Positions 16,831-25,585 of a stretch of DNA of 64,000 nucleotides are shown here, piece by piece. Position 1 is the stretch's first letter; each line of letters opens with the position of its first letter. Origin of the DNA: Candidatus Eremiobacterota bacterium (GTDB taxonomy: Bacteria; Vulcanimicrobiota; Vulcanimicrobiia; Vulcanimicrobiales; Vulcanimicrobiaceae); assembly GCA_019235885.1 (NCBI GenBank), contig JAFAKB010000025.1, forward strand, positions 1-64,000. The letters are read 5' to 3'. Below the pieces are notes generated by a model that ran no database searches, was not told the DNA's origin, and was given only the letters and a program-made list of their open reading frames with translations. A program made the translations under genes and the position numbers.

Positions 16831-17195
16831 CCCTTCGGCCGCGCGGCGATCGCGGTCACTTCGAAGCGCGCGCCGAACAGCAGCGGCCCCGAGCCGAGGA
16901 ACGCGCGCGCCGGGTACGGCCCGTCGAAATAGGTCACGTAGACTTCGTTGAACGGCGCGTAGTCGCGCTCGACGTTCGGCGCGTGGACGGTCACCATCAC
17001 GAGATCGTCCATCGTCAGCCCCTGGCGGCCGAGCACCTCGCGCAGCGCGTTCAGCACGAGGCGAGCTTCCTCGCGCACGTCGGCCGGCGGCTTCGTCGTC
17101 CCACGCTCGAGGCCGATCTGCCCGGCGACGTACACGGTGTCGCCGGCGCGAACCGACTCGCTGAACGGGAGGTTCTTGATGCGTTCGTCAGCCAT
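16827..17195 (-). CDS. RidA-family (YjgF/YER057c/UK114) protein
   Basis: 122 residues. N-terminal SESVRAGDTVYVAGQIGL and C-terminal PARAFLGSGPLLFGARFEVTAIA are the family core. The Arg of the substrate pocket appears in PYPARAFLG. RidA proteins hydrolyse reactive enamine/imine intermediates such as 2-aminoacrylate; many paralogues lack a known substrate. The start overlaps the end of the antiporter gene by eight bases, so it is the last gene of a sirtuin-antiporter-RidA operon. It ends in a 4-base stop overlap with the dioxygenase gene. Confidence 0.85.
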   Translation of the reverse strand: MADERIKNLPFSESVRAGDTVYVAGQIGLERGTTKPPADVREEARLVLNALREVLGRQGLTMDDLVMVTVHAPNVERDYAPFNEVYVTYFDGPYPARAFLGSGPLLFGARFEVTAIAARPKG

Positions 17196-18372
17196 GCGCG
17201 GCGGCTTCGCTCCTCGCGCTGGGCTCCCCGCGCGGGTAGAGCCGCGCCAGGACGAGCCCGAGCGGCGCGCCCTGCACGACGACGGTGAAGAGCACGACGG
17301 CGAACGTCGCGTCGATGATCCGCGGCCGGAACGGCAGCGAGTCCGGAAGCGAAAGCGCGAGCGCGAGCGGGAGCGCGCCGCGCATCCCGGCGAGGAAGAT
17401 CGTGATCTGCTCGGCTCGCGCGCGGCTTGCGGCAAGCGCGAGCAGCGCACGCGCGAGCAGCACCGCGGCGAGCGCCGCGGCGACCAGCGCGGGCTCGTGC
17501 GCGATGCGGTCAGGTCGAATGACCAAGCCGGTCGCGATGAAGACGACCGCGTTCGCGACGAACGCCAAGCCGGCCCACACGTGGTCGACCTCGTCTGCGT
17601 TGGTGATCGCGCGCGGCATTCGCGCGACCATCGCGCGCAGCGCGATCGCGCCGGCCGCGGTGGCGAAGATTCCCGAGCAGTGCAGCGCGTACGCCGCGAT
17701 GTACGCGCCGTACGCGAGCACGATCGTCACGGCCGCCTCGTACTCGGCGGCTCGCGTCGCGCGCAGCACGCCCGCGCACAGCGCGCCGAACGCAACGCCG
17801 ACCAGCGACCCGCCGGCGATCTCGAGCGCGCCGAAGAGCACGTCGGAGCCGATCGAGCTCGGCGCGCCGGCCGCGAACGGCAGCGCGAACGCGAACAGGA
17901 TCAGCGCGATCCCGTCGTTGCTGAGCGACTCGCCTTCGACCAGCGTGCGCAGGTCGGCCGGGACGCGCACGCGGCGGAACGCCGCGACGACGGCGACCGG
18001 GTCGGTCGCCGCAACGATCGCGCCGAACAGCAGCGCCGGCGCGAACGGGAGCGCGCGGGCGAGCGCCACGCCGCCGGCGACGATCAGCGCGGTGAGCAGC
18101 GTACCCGGGACGGCGAGCAGCGCGATGCGCGCCGCGGTGCGGCGCAGCGCGTCCAGATCGAGATTCCACGCCGCCTCGAAGATCAGCGGCGGGAGGAACA
18201 CGAACAGCAGCGTGTCGCCGAACGCGAACGGCGGCGGAATCTGAAAGAGCGCGCCGATCGCGACCAGCGCGACCGCCGCCGGAACGCGCACGCGCTCGGC
18301 AAGGATCGCGATCAGCACCGCGGCGGCGAGCAGCGCGACGAACGCGCCGACGCCGTGCGCGACCTCGTTCAC
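17188..18372 (-). CDS. CPA1-family Na+/H+ (cation:proton) antiporter
   Basis: About 394 residues with 11-13 membrane helices. Ion-binding motifs of NhaP/CPA1 carriers are present: ATDPVAVVAAF and the GESLSNDGIALILF segment with the conserved Asp. The GTG start overlaps the sirtuin stop (GTGA). No large cytosolic tail, so about the minimal CPA1 length. Function: exchange of Na+ or K+ for protons, pH and salt homeostasis in the inner membrane. Confidence 0.88.
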   Translation of the reverse strand: MNEVAHGVGAFVALLAAAVLIAILAERVRVPAAVALVAIGALFQIPPPFAFGDTLLFVFLPPLIFEAAWNLDLDALRRTAARIALLAVPGTLLTALIVAGGVALARALPFAPALLFGAIVAATDPVAVVAAFRRVRVPADLRTLVEGESLSNDGIALILFAFALPFAAGAPSSIGSDVLFGALEIAGGSLVGVAFGALCAGVLRATRAAEYEAAVTIVLAYGAYIAAYALHCSGIFATAAGAIALRAMVARMPRAITNADEVDHVWAGLAFVANAVVFIATGLVIRPDRIAHEPALVAAALAAVLLARALLALAASRARAEQITIFLAGMRGALPLALALSLPDSLPFRPRIIDATFAVVLFTVVVQGAPLGLVLARLYPRGEPSARSEAAAHG

Positions 18373-19118
18373 CGCGCCAGCTCGGGGAGCACGTCCGACG
18401 CGCGCGCGCGGATCGAGCGGTCGGCGTGCGCGGTGAGCGCCGTCTCTTCGGGATTGATCTCGACGACGTACGCGCGCGTGCAGCGCTTCGTCGCGAGCGA
18501 CGCGGCCGGCTGCACCATTCCCGACGTGCCGACCACGAGCATCAGCTCGGCGCGCGCCGCCGCGGCGAACGCCGCTTCGAGCACGCGCGGCGGAAGCGCT
18601 TCGCCGAACCACACGATGTCGGGCCGCCACATCCCGCCGCAGTCGTGCCCGAGCAGCGCGCGGTCCGCGGCCGCGACGTTTTCGCCGAGCTCGGCCAGAA
18701 CGTCGTCGAGCGGGCGGCGGGCGTCGCAGCGGCTGCATTTCGCCTCGCGCATCTTGCCGTGCAGTTCCAAGACGTTGCGCGAGCCGGCGCGCAGGTGGAG
18801 CGAGTCGACGTTCTGCGTCGCCAGCGTGAAGTCGGGAACGCGCGCTTCGATCGCGGCCAGCGCGACGTGCGCCGGCGACGGCTCGACCGCGGCGTGCGCG
18901 CGGCGCCGCTCGGCGTACCAGCTCCACACCAGCAGCGGATCGCGCGCGAAGCCTTGCGGCGAGGCCAGCTCTTCGACCCGGTGCGTGCGCCACAGCCCGC
19001 CGACACCGCGGAACGTCGGCAGCCCGCTCTCGGCGGAGATGCCGGAGCCGGTGAGCACGCACACGCTGCGCGCCGCGCCGAGGCGTGCGCGCAGATCGTC
19101 CGGTTCGGTCACCGGCAT
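18369..19118 (-). CDS. Sir2-family NAD-dependent protein deacylase (CobB-like)
   Basis: 249 residues. GSGISAESGLPTFRG binds NAD, TQNVDSLHLRAG follows, and the catalytic His is in ELHGKM. WYAERRR carries the Tyr/Arg pair that selects acidic acyl groups in class III sirtuins (SIRT5/CobB), so desuccinylase/demalonylase activity is plausible. The zinc site is incomplete: CSRC is present, but the second pair reads LLGHDCGG with only one Cys. ATG at 19118 chosen for length and motif position. First gene of the operon with antiporter and RidA. Confidence 0.88.
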   Translation of the reverse strand: MPVTEPDDLRARLGAARSVCVLTGSGISAESGLPTFRGVGGLWRTHRVEELASPQGFARDPLLVWSWYAERRRAHAAVEPSPAHVALAAIEARVPDFTLATQNVDSLHLRAGSRNVLELHGKMREAKCSRCDARRPLDDVLAELGENVAAADRALLGHDCGGMWRPDIVWFGEALPPRVLEAAFAAAARAELMLVVGTSGMVQPAASLATKRCTRAYVVEINPEETALTAHADRSIRARASDVLPELAR

Positions 19119-19183
19119 CCGTTCGGCGCCCCGGGACGTTACCCCGGCGAGGTGACCGCCGTGACGACGCGAAGGCCCGGGCG

Positions 19184-19717
19184 ATGGATCCCGGGGTCCG
19201 CCTGATGGAGAGAGTCCGTGCGCGCGACGTCGCCGCGTTCGAAGCGCTCTATGGCGGCTACCACCGGCTCGTGTTCGGGATCGGGCTGCGGATGCTCGGC
19301 GATCCAACCTTGGCCGAAGATTTGACGCAGAACGTGTTCATGAAAGTTTGGACCGCCCCGGACGCGTTTCGCGGCGGCTCGTTCGTCGCGTGGGTTTCGC
19401 GCGTCGCCCGGAACCGGGCGCTCGACACGCTGCGCGCCAAAGCGGTTCGCCCGGAGGCGGAGATTCCGGTCGACTTGCCGCTCGAAGGCGCGCTCGACGA
19501 CGACGTCTTCGCGCGGCTCGACGCACAGCGCGTGCGCGACGCGCTGGCGAAGCTGCCGCCCGAGCAGCGCGCGCTGATCGAGATGGGATTCTTCGGCGGC
19601 GTCACGCACCAAGAGCTGGCGAAGCGCACCGACACGCCGCTCGGCACGGTGAAGACGCGCATTCGCAGCGGCTTGCGGCGGATGCGCGAAGCGCTCGGGG
19701 AGCGGGTCTCGCGATGA
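19184..19717 (+). CDS. ECF-family RNA polymerase sigma factor
   Basis: About 177 residues. Region 2 (ALYGGYHRLVFGIGLRMLGD, AEDLTQNVFMKVW) and region 4 (LPPEQRALIEMGFFGGVTHQ, TPLGTVKTRIRSGLRRMREAL) are clear; no region 3, as expected for the ECF class. Start at 19184 ATG; an in-frame ATG at 19205 is the alternative. Its stop overlaps the anti-sigma start (ATGA), a standard sigma/anti-sigma arrangement resembling SigK/RskA. Confidence 0.92.
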   Translation: MDPGVRLMERVRARDVAAFEALYGGYHRLVFGIGLRMLGDPTLAEDLTQNVFMKVWTAPDAFRGGSFVAWVSRVARNRALDTLRAKAVRPEAEIPVDLPLEGALDDDVFARLDAQRVRDALAKLPPEQRALIEMGFFGGVTHQELAKRTDTPLGTVKTRIRSGLRRMREALGERVSR

Positions 19718-20502
19718 ACGACGCCTCGACGCAAGACCCGATGATGGAGTCGGTCGCGCTGTACGCGCTCGGCGTGCTGCCGCGCGAAGAGGCGGCGCTG
19801 GTCGCCGCGTTCATCGCGAACGACGACGACGCGCGCCGCGAGTACCTCGAGCTGCGCGCGGCGGCCGACGCGCTCGCGCTCTCCGCCGACGAGCCGGTCG
19901 ACTCGGCGCGCTCGGCGCGCATGCGAGAGCGGCTGCTGGCGCGCGTTCGTTCCGACGCCGAGCCGGGCGCGACCGCGTTCCAGCGCCGCGCGGCCGTCGT
20001 GTACCCCGCATGGCTCTGGGGGACCGGGCTGGCCGCCGCGGCGGCGATCGTGTTCTCCGTGATCACGGTCGCGCAGGACGTGAACCTGCGCGGTCAGCTC
20101 GCGCAGGCGCAAAGCAACAACGCGAGCCTGCGCACCCAGCTGGCGCAGAACGACCGCGTCGCGAGCCAGAACCGCCGCACGCTGACCGACCTCGCCGCCG
20201 CGGACTCCAAAGTCTATCCGGTCTCGGTCGGCCACGTCGTCGTTCGCGGCGACCGCGCCTATTTCGCGCTCTCGAAGCTCGCCGCGCTGCCGAAGGGCAA
20301 GGTCTACCAGGCCTGGACGCTGCCGAAGGGCGCGAAGACCGTGGTCCCCAGCGTCACCTTCACCCCGAACGCCGACGGCGTCGCGGTGGTCGCGCTGCCG
20401 GTCGACGCGCGCGGGCTCGGAGCCGTCGCGCTCAGCGTCGAACCGGAAGGCGGAAGCAAGGCGCCGACCACGACGCCGACCTTCGTCCGCCCGCTCTCCT
20501 GA
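19714..20502 (+). CDS. RskA-type membrane anti-sigma factor
   Basis: About 262 residues. N-terminal zinc-less anti-sigma helical bundle (SVALYALGVLPREEAALVAAF), one membrane helix near 100-125 (LAAAAAIVFSVITVAQ), a short coiled coil, then the extracytoplasmic RskA domain (KVYQAWTLPKGAKTVVPSV). It should hold the upstream sigma factor at the membrane until its periplasmic domain is cleaved. Translationally coupled to the sigma gene. Confidence 0.9.
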   Translation: MNDASTQDPMMESVALYALGVLPREEAALVAAFIANDDDARREYLELRAAADALALSADEPVDSARSARMRERLLARVRSDAEPGATAFQRRAAVVYPAWLWGTGLAAAAAIVFSVITVAQDVNLRGQLAQAQSNNASLRTQLAQNDRVASQNRRTLTDLAAADSKVYPVSVGHVVVRGDRAYFALSKLAALPKGKVYQAWTLPKGAKTVVPSVTFTPNADGVAVVALPVDARGLGAVALSVEPEGGSKAPTTTPTFVRPLS

Positions 20503-20526
20503 CGAGACCACGACCTGCTCGAGCCC

Positions 20527-21336
20527 GTGACCCGCGCGACGCGCCGTGAGGCCATCGCCTACGCGGCGCGCCGCCCGTACGACAACGCGTTCCTCCAGTG
20601 GGTGCTCGAGGGCGGCCACGGCCCCGGCGCGTCCGACGAGCTCTTCCTCAGCCGTGACTACCGCGGCCGCCTCGACGGGCTGGTCTACTACGGCGCGCAG
20701 CTGGTCCTCGCCGCCGACGACCGCCGCGCGGTCGACGCGTTCGCCGTCGAGACGCGCAAGCACCGCGGCCTGCGCAGCTTCGTCGGCCCCAAGGAAACCG
20801 TCGACGCGCTGTGGGCGGCCGTGCAAGGCTGGCACCCGGCGCCCGAGATCGTGCGCGAGCACCAGCCGGTCTACGCGCTCACGCCGGCGGCGCTGCGCGC
20901 GAGCGGGCCCGACGTGGACGTGCGGCGGGCCCGTCCCGACGAGGCCGAGCTGATCGCCGAGCACAGCGGCGCGATGATCCTGGCCGAGCTGGGCTACGAC
21001 CCGCGCGCCAACCGCGCCGGGTTCGCCGGCACCATTCGGCGCGCGATCGCGAGCGGCGTGTGGTGGGTGTGGATCGTCGACGGCGTGCTGCGCTTCCAGC
21101 TCAACGTCGGCCCGCGCACCGCCGCGACGGCGCAGTTGCAAGGCGTCTGGACCCCGCCCGAGCAACGCGGGAAGGGATATGCCCGCCTGGCGCTCGGCGC
21201 GATCGCGCGCCGCCTGTTCGGCACGGAAGCGAGCCTCTCGCTCTACGTGAACGACTTCAACGCGCCCGCGCTCGCCCTCTACGAACGGCTCGGGTTCGTG
21301 CGCGTCGGCACGTTCGCGACGTACCTGTTTCCGTGA
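20527..21336 (+). CDS. GNAT-family N-acetyltransferase with DUF4081-like N-terminal domain
   Basis: 269 residues from GTG 20527. The C-terminal half is a GNAT fold with the acetyl-CoA loop QRGKGYA and the ALALYERLGFVRVG end; the N-terminal half resembles DUF4081. This two-domain type is common in Actinobacteria-like genomes; substrates are unknown. Its stop overlaps the DUF3810 start (GTGA). Confidence 0.8.
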   Translation: MTRATRREAIAYAARRPYDNAFLQWVLEGGHGPGASDELFLSRDYRGRLDGLVYYGAQLVLAADDRRAVDAFAVETRKHRGLRSFVGPKETVDALWAAVQGWHPAPEIVREHQPVYALTPAALRASGPDVDVRRARPDEAELIAEHSGAMILAELGYDPRANRAGFAGTIRRAIASGVWWVWIVDGVLRFQLNVGPRTAATAQLQGVWTPPEQRGKGYARLALGAIARRLFGTEASLSLYVNDFNAPALALYERLGFVRVGTFATYLFP

Positions 21337-22460
21337 GGTTTCGGCGGCGCGCGCGGCTCCCTTGGCGCGCGCTCGCGCTCGACGCGCTCGCGGTGGTGCT
21401 CGCATACGCCGCCTCGTCGGCGCCGCTCCCTCGCGGCTGGATCGAGCACGGGTACGCGAACGGGTTCTTCGCCGCGCTGAACCGCGCGCTCGTCCCGCTG
21501 ACGAACGCCGTTCCGTTCGCCGCCGGCGATCTCGAATTGCTCGTCGTCCTCGTCGCGCTGATCTGGTGGTGGCTGCGCGCGGTTCGCGGCGCGCCGCGCG
21601 GGCGCAAGCGCTACGCGGTGCTCGCGCTGCTGGCGCACACGGCCGGCATCGTCGCGCTCGGAATCGTCGTCTTCGAGCTGCTGTGGGGACTCAACTACCG
21701 GCGCGCCACCGTCGCCGCGCGCGTCGACTACAGCGAGCAGCGCGTCACCGCCGCCGCCGTGGCGCGCTTCAGCGAGCGGATCGTCGGCATCTTGAACCAC
21801 GACGTCGCGGCGGCGCACGCCGAGAGGCTCGATCGCGAGAAGCTGCGCGACGCGTACGAGCCGGTGATCGCGCGGCTCGGCGACGATTGGGAGGTCGCCG
21901 TGACGGTGCCGAAGACCACGATCCTGGAGCCGTACTACGAAGCGGCCGGGATCGGCGGCCAGTACTCGCCGTTCTCGTTCGAGACGTTTCTGAACGCCTC
22001 GTTCCTGCCGTTCGAGGTGCCGCGCGCGCAGGCGCACGAGTGGGCGCACGTCGGCGGCTTCACCGACGAAGGCGACGCGAACTACATCGGCACGCTGGCG
22101 TGCCTGCGCTCGGACGACCCGCTGATCCGCTACTCCGGCGCGTACTGGACCTACTTCGAGCTGCCCGAGGCGCAGCGCCGGCGGCTGCGGCTCGACCCGC
22201 GCGTGGTGGCCGACTTCAAGGCCAGCCGCGCCCGGTTCTTGCTGCACTACAAGCCGCAGCTCTTCGCGTTCCAGTGGCGCTTCTACGACCGTTTCCTGCG
22301 CTCGAACGGCGTGCGGGGCGGCGTCGCGTCGTACGGCTTCTTCCTGAAGCTCTTGGTCGGCACGCGGCTGGACGCCGCCGGGCTGCCGGTAGTACGATCA
22401 GGGTTCGCAAGCGAACCCCTCCTCGGTCCTGGACGGACCGAGTCCGAAAAAGGAGGCTGA
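21333..22460 (+). CDS. DUF3810 membrane-anchored putative metalloprotease
   Basis: About 375 residues: three membrane helices in the first 110 residues, then a domain with HEWAHVGGFTDEGDANYI, an HExxH zinc motif followed by a candidate downstream Glu, characteristic of DUF3810. It overlaps the acetyltransferase start-stop. The last 20 codons are unusual: they contain two perfect DNA stem-loops and encode a low-complexity tail, suggesting that part of the 3' end serves the next gene's mRNA as much as this protein. Confidence 0.75.
   Translation: MRFRRRARLPWRALALDALAVVLAYAASSAPLPRGWIEHGYANGFFAALNRALVPLTNAVPFAAGDLELLVVLVALIWWWLRAVRGAPRGRKRYAVLALLAHTAGIVALGIVVFELLWGLNYRRATVAARVDYSEQRVTAAAVARFSERIVGILNHDVAAAHAERLDREKLRDAYEPVIARLGDDWEVAVTVPKTTILEPYYEAAGIGGQYSPFSFETFLNASFLPFEVPRAQAHEWAHVGGFTDEGDANYIGTLACLRSDDPLIRYSGAYWTYFELPEAQRRRLRLDPRVVADFKASRARFLLHYKPQLFAFQWRFYDRFLRSNGVRGGVASYGFFLKLLVGTRLDAAGLPVVRSGFASEPLLGPGRTESEKGG
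22401..22442 (+). promoter_or_regulatory. Tandem stem-loops ahead of the hdeD-like gene
   Basis: First hairpin: GGGTTCG at 22401-22407 pairs with CGAACCC at 22412-22418 around a CAAG loop. Second: CTCGGTCC at 22422-22429 pairs with GGACCGAG at 22435-22442. They end 20 bases before the ATG, just upstream of AAGGAGG. No T-run follows, so simple intrinsic termination is unlikely; an mRNA processing or stability element is possible. Confidence 0.45.
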
Positions 22461-22461
22461 A

Positions 22462-23016
22462 ATGGTTGCCCGACTCGCCTCACACTGGTGGTTGTTTCTC
22501 ATCCGCGGGATCCTGGCGCTGGCGCTGGGGATCGCGTTTCCGTTCTTTCCGGGCGCCGCGATCTTCACGCTGGCGATCCTGTTCGGCGCTTACGCCTTCG
22601 TCGACGGGATCGTCGCCATCGCGGCGGCGCTTCGCATGAACCACGCCGAAGCGAACTGGTGGTGGCTCGTGCTCGAAGGCGTGCTCGGGATCCTCGTCGG
22701 CGTGCTGACGTTCTTCTATCCCGGGATCACCGCGCTGTGGCTGGTCTACCTGTTCGGCGCCTGGGCGGTCATCACCGGGATCCTCGCGATCATCACCGCG
22801 TTCCGCATCCGTGCCGCGGTCGGGAACGAGATCCTGATGATCCTCTTCGGTGCGATCTCGGTCATCGCCGGCGTCGTGATCTTCCTCTATCCGCTCTACG
22901 GCGTGCTCGCGCTGGTCTGGACGGTCAGCATCTACGCGATCCTAGCGGGAATCTTCCTGATCGGGCTCGCGCTGCGGCTGCGCGGGCTGGGCCAGAGCGT
23001 CGCGAGAGCGGTCTAG
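22462..23016 (+). CDS. HdeD-family (DUF308) membrane protein
   Basis: 184 residues, six membrane helices arranged as repeated two-helix DUF308 units (FPGAAIFTLAILFGAYAFVDG; YPGITALWLVYLFGAWAVITG), the HdeD pattern. HdeD in E. coli protects at high cell density in acid; most homologues are uncharacterised. A near-consensus AAGGAGG lies seven bases before the ATG, one of the strongest ribosome sites in the window, so high expression is likely. Confidence 0.88.
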   Translation: MVARLASHWWLFLIRGILALALGIAFPFFPGAAIFTLAILFGAYAFVDGIVAIAAALRMNHAEANWWWLVLEGVLGILVGVLTFFYPGITALWLVYLFGAWAVITGILAIITAFRIRAAVGNEILMILFGAISVIAGVVIFLYPLYGVLALVWTVSIYAILAGIFLIGLALRLRGLGQSVARAV

Positions 23017-23017
23017 C

Positions 23018-24616
23018 ATCGTCGAGCCGCAACCGCCGGACTTCGACAAGCGCGGCCGCGCCCTGATCGGCGAGGTCGCGCACCTGCTCGCTGCCGATCG
23101 CAGCCCGCGCGAGACGATCGCTTCGCTGTGCGAGCTGCTCACGCGCGTCATCGACGCGTCGGTCTGCTTCGTCGCGCTGCGCAGCGGCGCGGCGCTGCGG
23201 ATCGAGTACGTCAAGGACCACGGCGTAGGGCGCGCGCAGCCCGAGCACGTGATCGAGCGCGGCGGCCGCTCGTGGGAGACGATGCGGACCGGCCGCTCGC
23301 AGCTCTTCCGCACCGCCGAAGACTGGGCGGCGGTGCGGCGCCTGCCGCTCAACAAGGCGCAGCCGTGGACCGACGACACGGTCTCCGCGATCTTCGTCGC
23401 GCTGCAGGCCGGCGGCGAGCGAATCGGCGTGCTCTCGGTGCAGAGCCCGAACGAGCACGCGTACGACGAGAACGACGTCACGCTGATGGAGGCGATCGCG
23501 CGCTACTTGGCGATCGCGGTGCGCAACCAGCGCCTCTTCGCGCGGCTGCAGCGCGTCGCCGAGGTCGATCCGCTGACGGGGCTCGCGAACCATTCGACGG
23601 TGCTGCGCAACATCGACGAGCGGCTCGCGGCGAACGACGGGTGCCTGGGCGTCATCTTCCTCGACGTCACCAACTTCGGGCGGATCAACGACGTCTACGG
23701 CACGCGCGTCGGCGACCGCGTCCTCGACGCGCTGGCGGAACGCCTCGCCACGCTCGCCGACGCCGAGACGCTCGTCGGGCGCTTCCGCGGCGACGACTTC
23801 GCGCTGGTCGCGCGGCGCGACACGCGCGCGCAGATCGCGCAGCTCGTCGAAGAGGCCGCCGCGCGCACCGCCGACCTCGCCTTCCGCGGCGACGACGACG
23901 TGATCCCGATCTCCGTGAACCTCGGCTGGGTCACCGCACCCGAAGAAGGTTCGGTGCGCGCCGATCTGCTCGCGCTCGCCGAGCTGCGGCTGCGGCTGAG
24001 CCTGCAGCAAGGCGGCGCCGCGGTCGGCGCCGAGATCGCGCCGCTGCTGCGCTTCGGCAGCTTCGGCGACGTCGAGCCGCTCGTCGAGGCGGCGCTGGTG
24101 CGCGATCCGTACACGCGCCTGCACCTGCTGCACGTGAACCACATCGCGCAGGCTTGGGCGCCGCGCCTGCAGCTCGAAGGCGAAGCGCTCGAGACGTTCG
24201 TGCGCGCGGCGCTGTTGCACGACATCGGAAAGCTGCTGATCCCGGACGCGATCCTGCTCAAGCCGGCGAAGCTCGAGCCGCACGAGTACCGCACGATGCA
24301 GCGCCACGCCGAGTACGGCTGCACGCTCCTCGCCGGTTATGCCGGGTTCGCCGATGTCGCGCGCGTCGTCGGCGAGCACCACGAGCGCTGGGACGGGCTC
24401 GGCTATCCGAACGGCCTCGCCGGAACGGCGGTCGACCCGATGGCGCGCGCGGTCAGCGTAATCGACGCGTTCTCCGCGATGACGCTCGACCGCCCGTACC
24501 ACCGCGCGATCGCGGAGGCCGATGCGCTGCGCGAGCTCGAGCGCTGCAGCGACACGCAGTTCGACCCCGCAATGGTGCGCTCGTTCTGCGCGATGCGCCG
24601 CGAAGCAAGCGCGTAG
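23018..24616 (+). CDS. GAF-GGDEF-HD-GYP cyclic-di-GMP signalling protein
   Basis: About 532 residues if it begins at 23018. GAF domain at about 20-170; a GGDEF-like domain at about 185-330 with RGDDF in place of GGDEF, so probably not a cyclase; HD-GYP domain from about 375 with HDIGK (His401), HAEYG, HHERWDGLGYP and DAFSAMT, the full metal and GYP signature for c-di-GMP hydrolysis. The frame has no ATG, GTG or TTG before 23249, yet GAF sequence clearly extends upstream of that GTG. An ATC at 23018 or a CTG near 23069 are candidate starts, or a base error is present. The gene follows HdeD directly. Confidence 0.8.
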   Translation: MVEPQPPDFDKRGRALIGEVAHLLAADRSPRETIASLCELLTRVIDASVCFVALRSGAALRIEYVKDHGVGRAQPEHVIERGGRSWETMRTGRSQLFRTAEDWAAVRRLPLNKAQPWTDDTVSAIFVALQAGGERIGVLSVQSPNEHAYDENDVTLMEAIARYLAIAVRNQRLFARLQRVAEVDPLTGLANHSTVLRNIDERLAANDGCLGVIFLDVTNFGRINDVYGTRVGDRVLDALAERLATLADAETLVGRFRGDDFALVARRDTRAQIAQLVEEAAARTADLAFRGDDDVIPISVNLGWVTAPEEGSVRADLLALAELRLRLSLQQGGAAVGAEIAPLLRFGSFGDVEPLVEAALVRDPYTRLHLLHVNHIAQAWAPRLQLEGEALETFVRAALLHDIGKLLIPDAILLKPAKLEPHEYRTMQRHAEYGCTLLAGYAGFADVARVVGEHHERWDGLGYPNGLAGTAVDPMARAVSVIDAFSAMTLDRPYHRAIAEADALRELERCSDTQFDPAMVRSFCAMRREASA

Positions 24617-24637
24617 CGCGCTCGCGGACGGCAGAGC

Positions 24638-25450
24638 CTACGCGAACGCCGGCGCGAGGCGGCGCGCGTTCTCGGCCGTGATCGCGCGCAGCGCCGGTTC
24701 GGCCAGGCCCAGCGCGCGCAGGCCGTTCAGCTCGCCGTCGTACGGGTGCGGGATGTTGGGCCAGTCGGTGCCGTAGACGATCTGGCGCGCGCCGCGCTCG
24801 ACGTCGGCCCGCGCGACGTTCACGCGCATCGGCGAGTCGAGCGCGAACGCCATCGTCGTGTCGAGGAACAGCCGCGGCTCGCTTCGCATCAGCTCGAGGT
24901 AGCGCGCGTGATCCGGCGCGCCGAAGTGCGCGACCACGACGCGCAGCGTGGGATGCCGCTGCAGCACGTGCGCGATCCGCGTGGGACCGTCGTTCGTCTC
25001 GCTCGACCACGGGATCGCGCCGGCGTGCACCAGCACGAATCCCTCGTGCTCCGCGACCGCGTCGAGGACCGGGCCGAAGCGCGGGTCGTCGAGCGGCAAG
25101 TTCTGCACCGTCTCGTGCACCTTCAGCCCGGCGCAGCCGCCGCGCAGCGCGGCGCGCATGTCGCCGGCCGGATCGGGGTCGTCGAGATGCACGGTGGCGA
25201 GCGGGATCGCGCCCGGGCCGAGCTCGCGCGCGGTCGCGTTCAGCCAGTCGTTCAGCTCGTGCGCCATCCCCGGCTTGTGCGCGTACGAGAAGAAGGCGAA
25301 CTTCTCGACGCCGTGCTCGCGCAGCACGCGCGCGACCGCGTGCGGCTCGGTCGGATTGTGGTCGAGCACCCATGTCGTGCGCTCGGCGAACCAGCGCCGG
25401 ATCGCGGCGAACAGCCGCGGCGGATGCAAGTGCGTGTGGACGTCGATCAC
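24638..25450 (-). CDS. Amidohydrolase-2 family metal-dependent hydrolase
   Basis: 270 residues from GTG 25450. N-terminal HTHLHP metal motif, central LVHAGAIPWS and VVAHFGAP His residues, and late YGTDWPNIPH Asp, the order seen in amidohydrolase_2 (ACMSD-like) TIM barrels. Members are decarboxylases or hydrolases of aromatic or lactone substrates; no substrate can be named. It stands alone between convergent and divergent neighbours. Confidence 0.82.
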   Translation of the reverse strand: MIDVHTHLHPPRLFAAIRRWFAERTTWVLDHNPTEPHAVARVLREHGVEKFAFFSYAHKPGMAHELNDWLNATARELGPGAIPLATVHLDDPDPAGDMRAALRGGCAGLKVHETVQNLPLDDPRFGPVLDAVAEHEGFVLVHAGAIPWSSETNDGPTRIAHVLQRHPTLRVVVAHFGAPDHARYLELMRSEPRLFLDTTMAFALDSPMRVNVARADVERGARQIVYGTDWPNIPHPYDGELNGLRALGLAEPALRAITAENARRLAPAFA

Positions 25451-25585
25451 CGCATGCCAGTACCGCGCCTCGCGAGGGCTCGGTTGCGGTCGAAACCGTA
25501 TGCCCGATCCGGTACGGAATCCTTAACCTGCGGATCGGGTCGAGCCGCCAGGAGTCGGGCGGCGAAGGGCGCACCTCCCACGGTC

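Noticed and set aside
23560-23830. Active diguanylate cyclase domain
   Set aside because: The signature reads RGDDF, not GGDEF/GGEEF, so cyclase activity is not claimed; only HD-GYP is complete.
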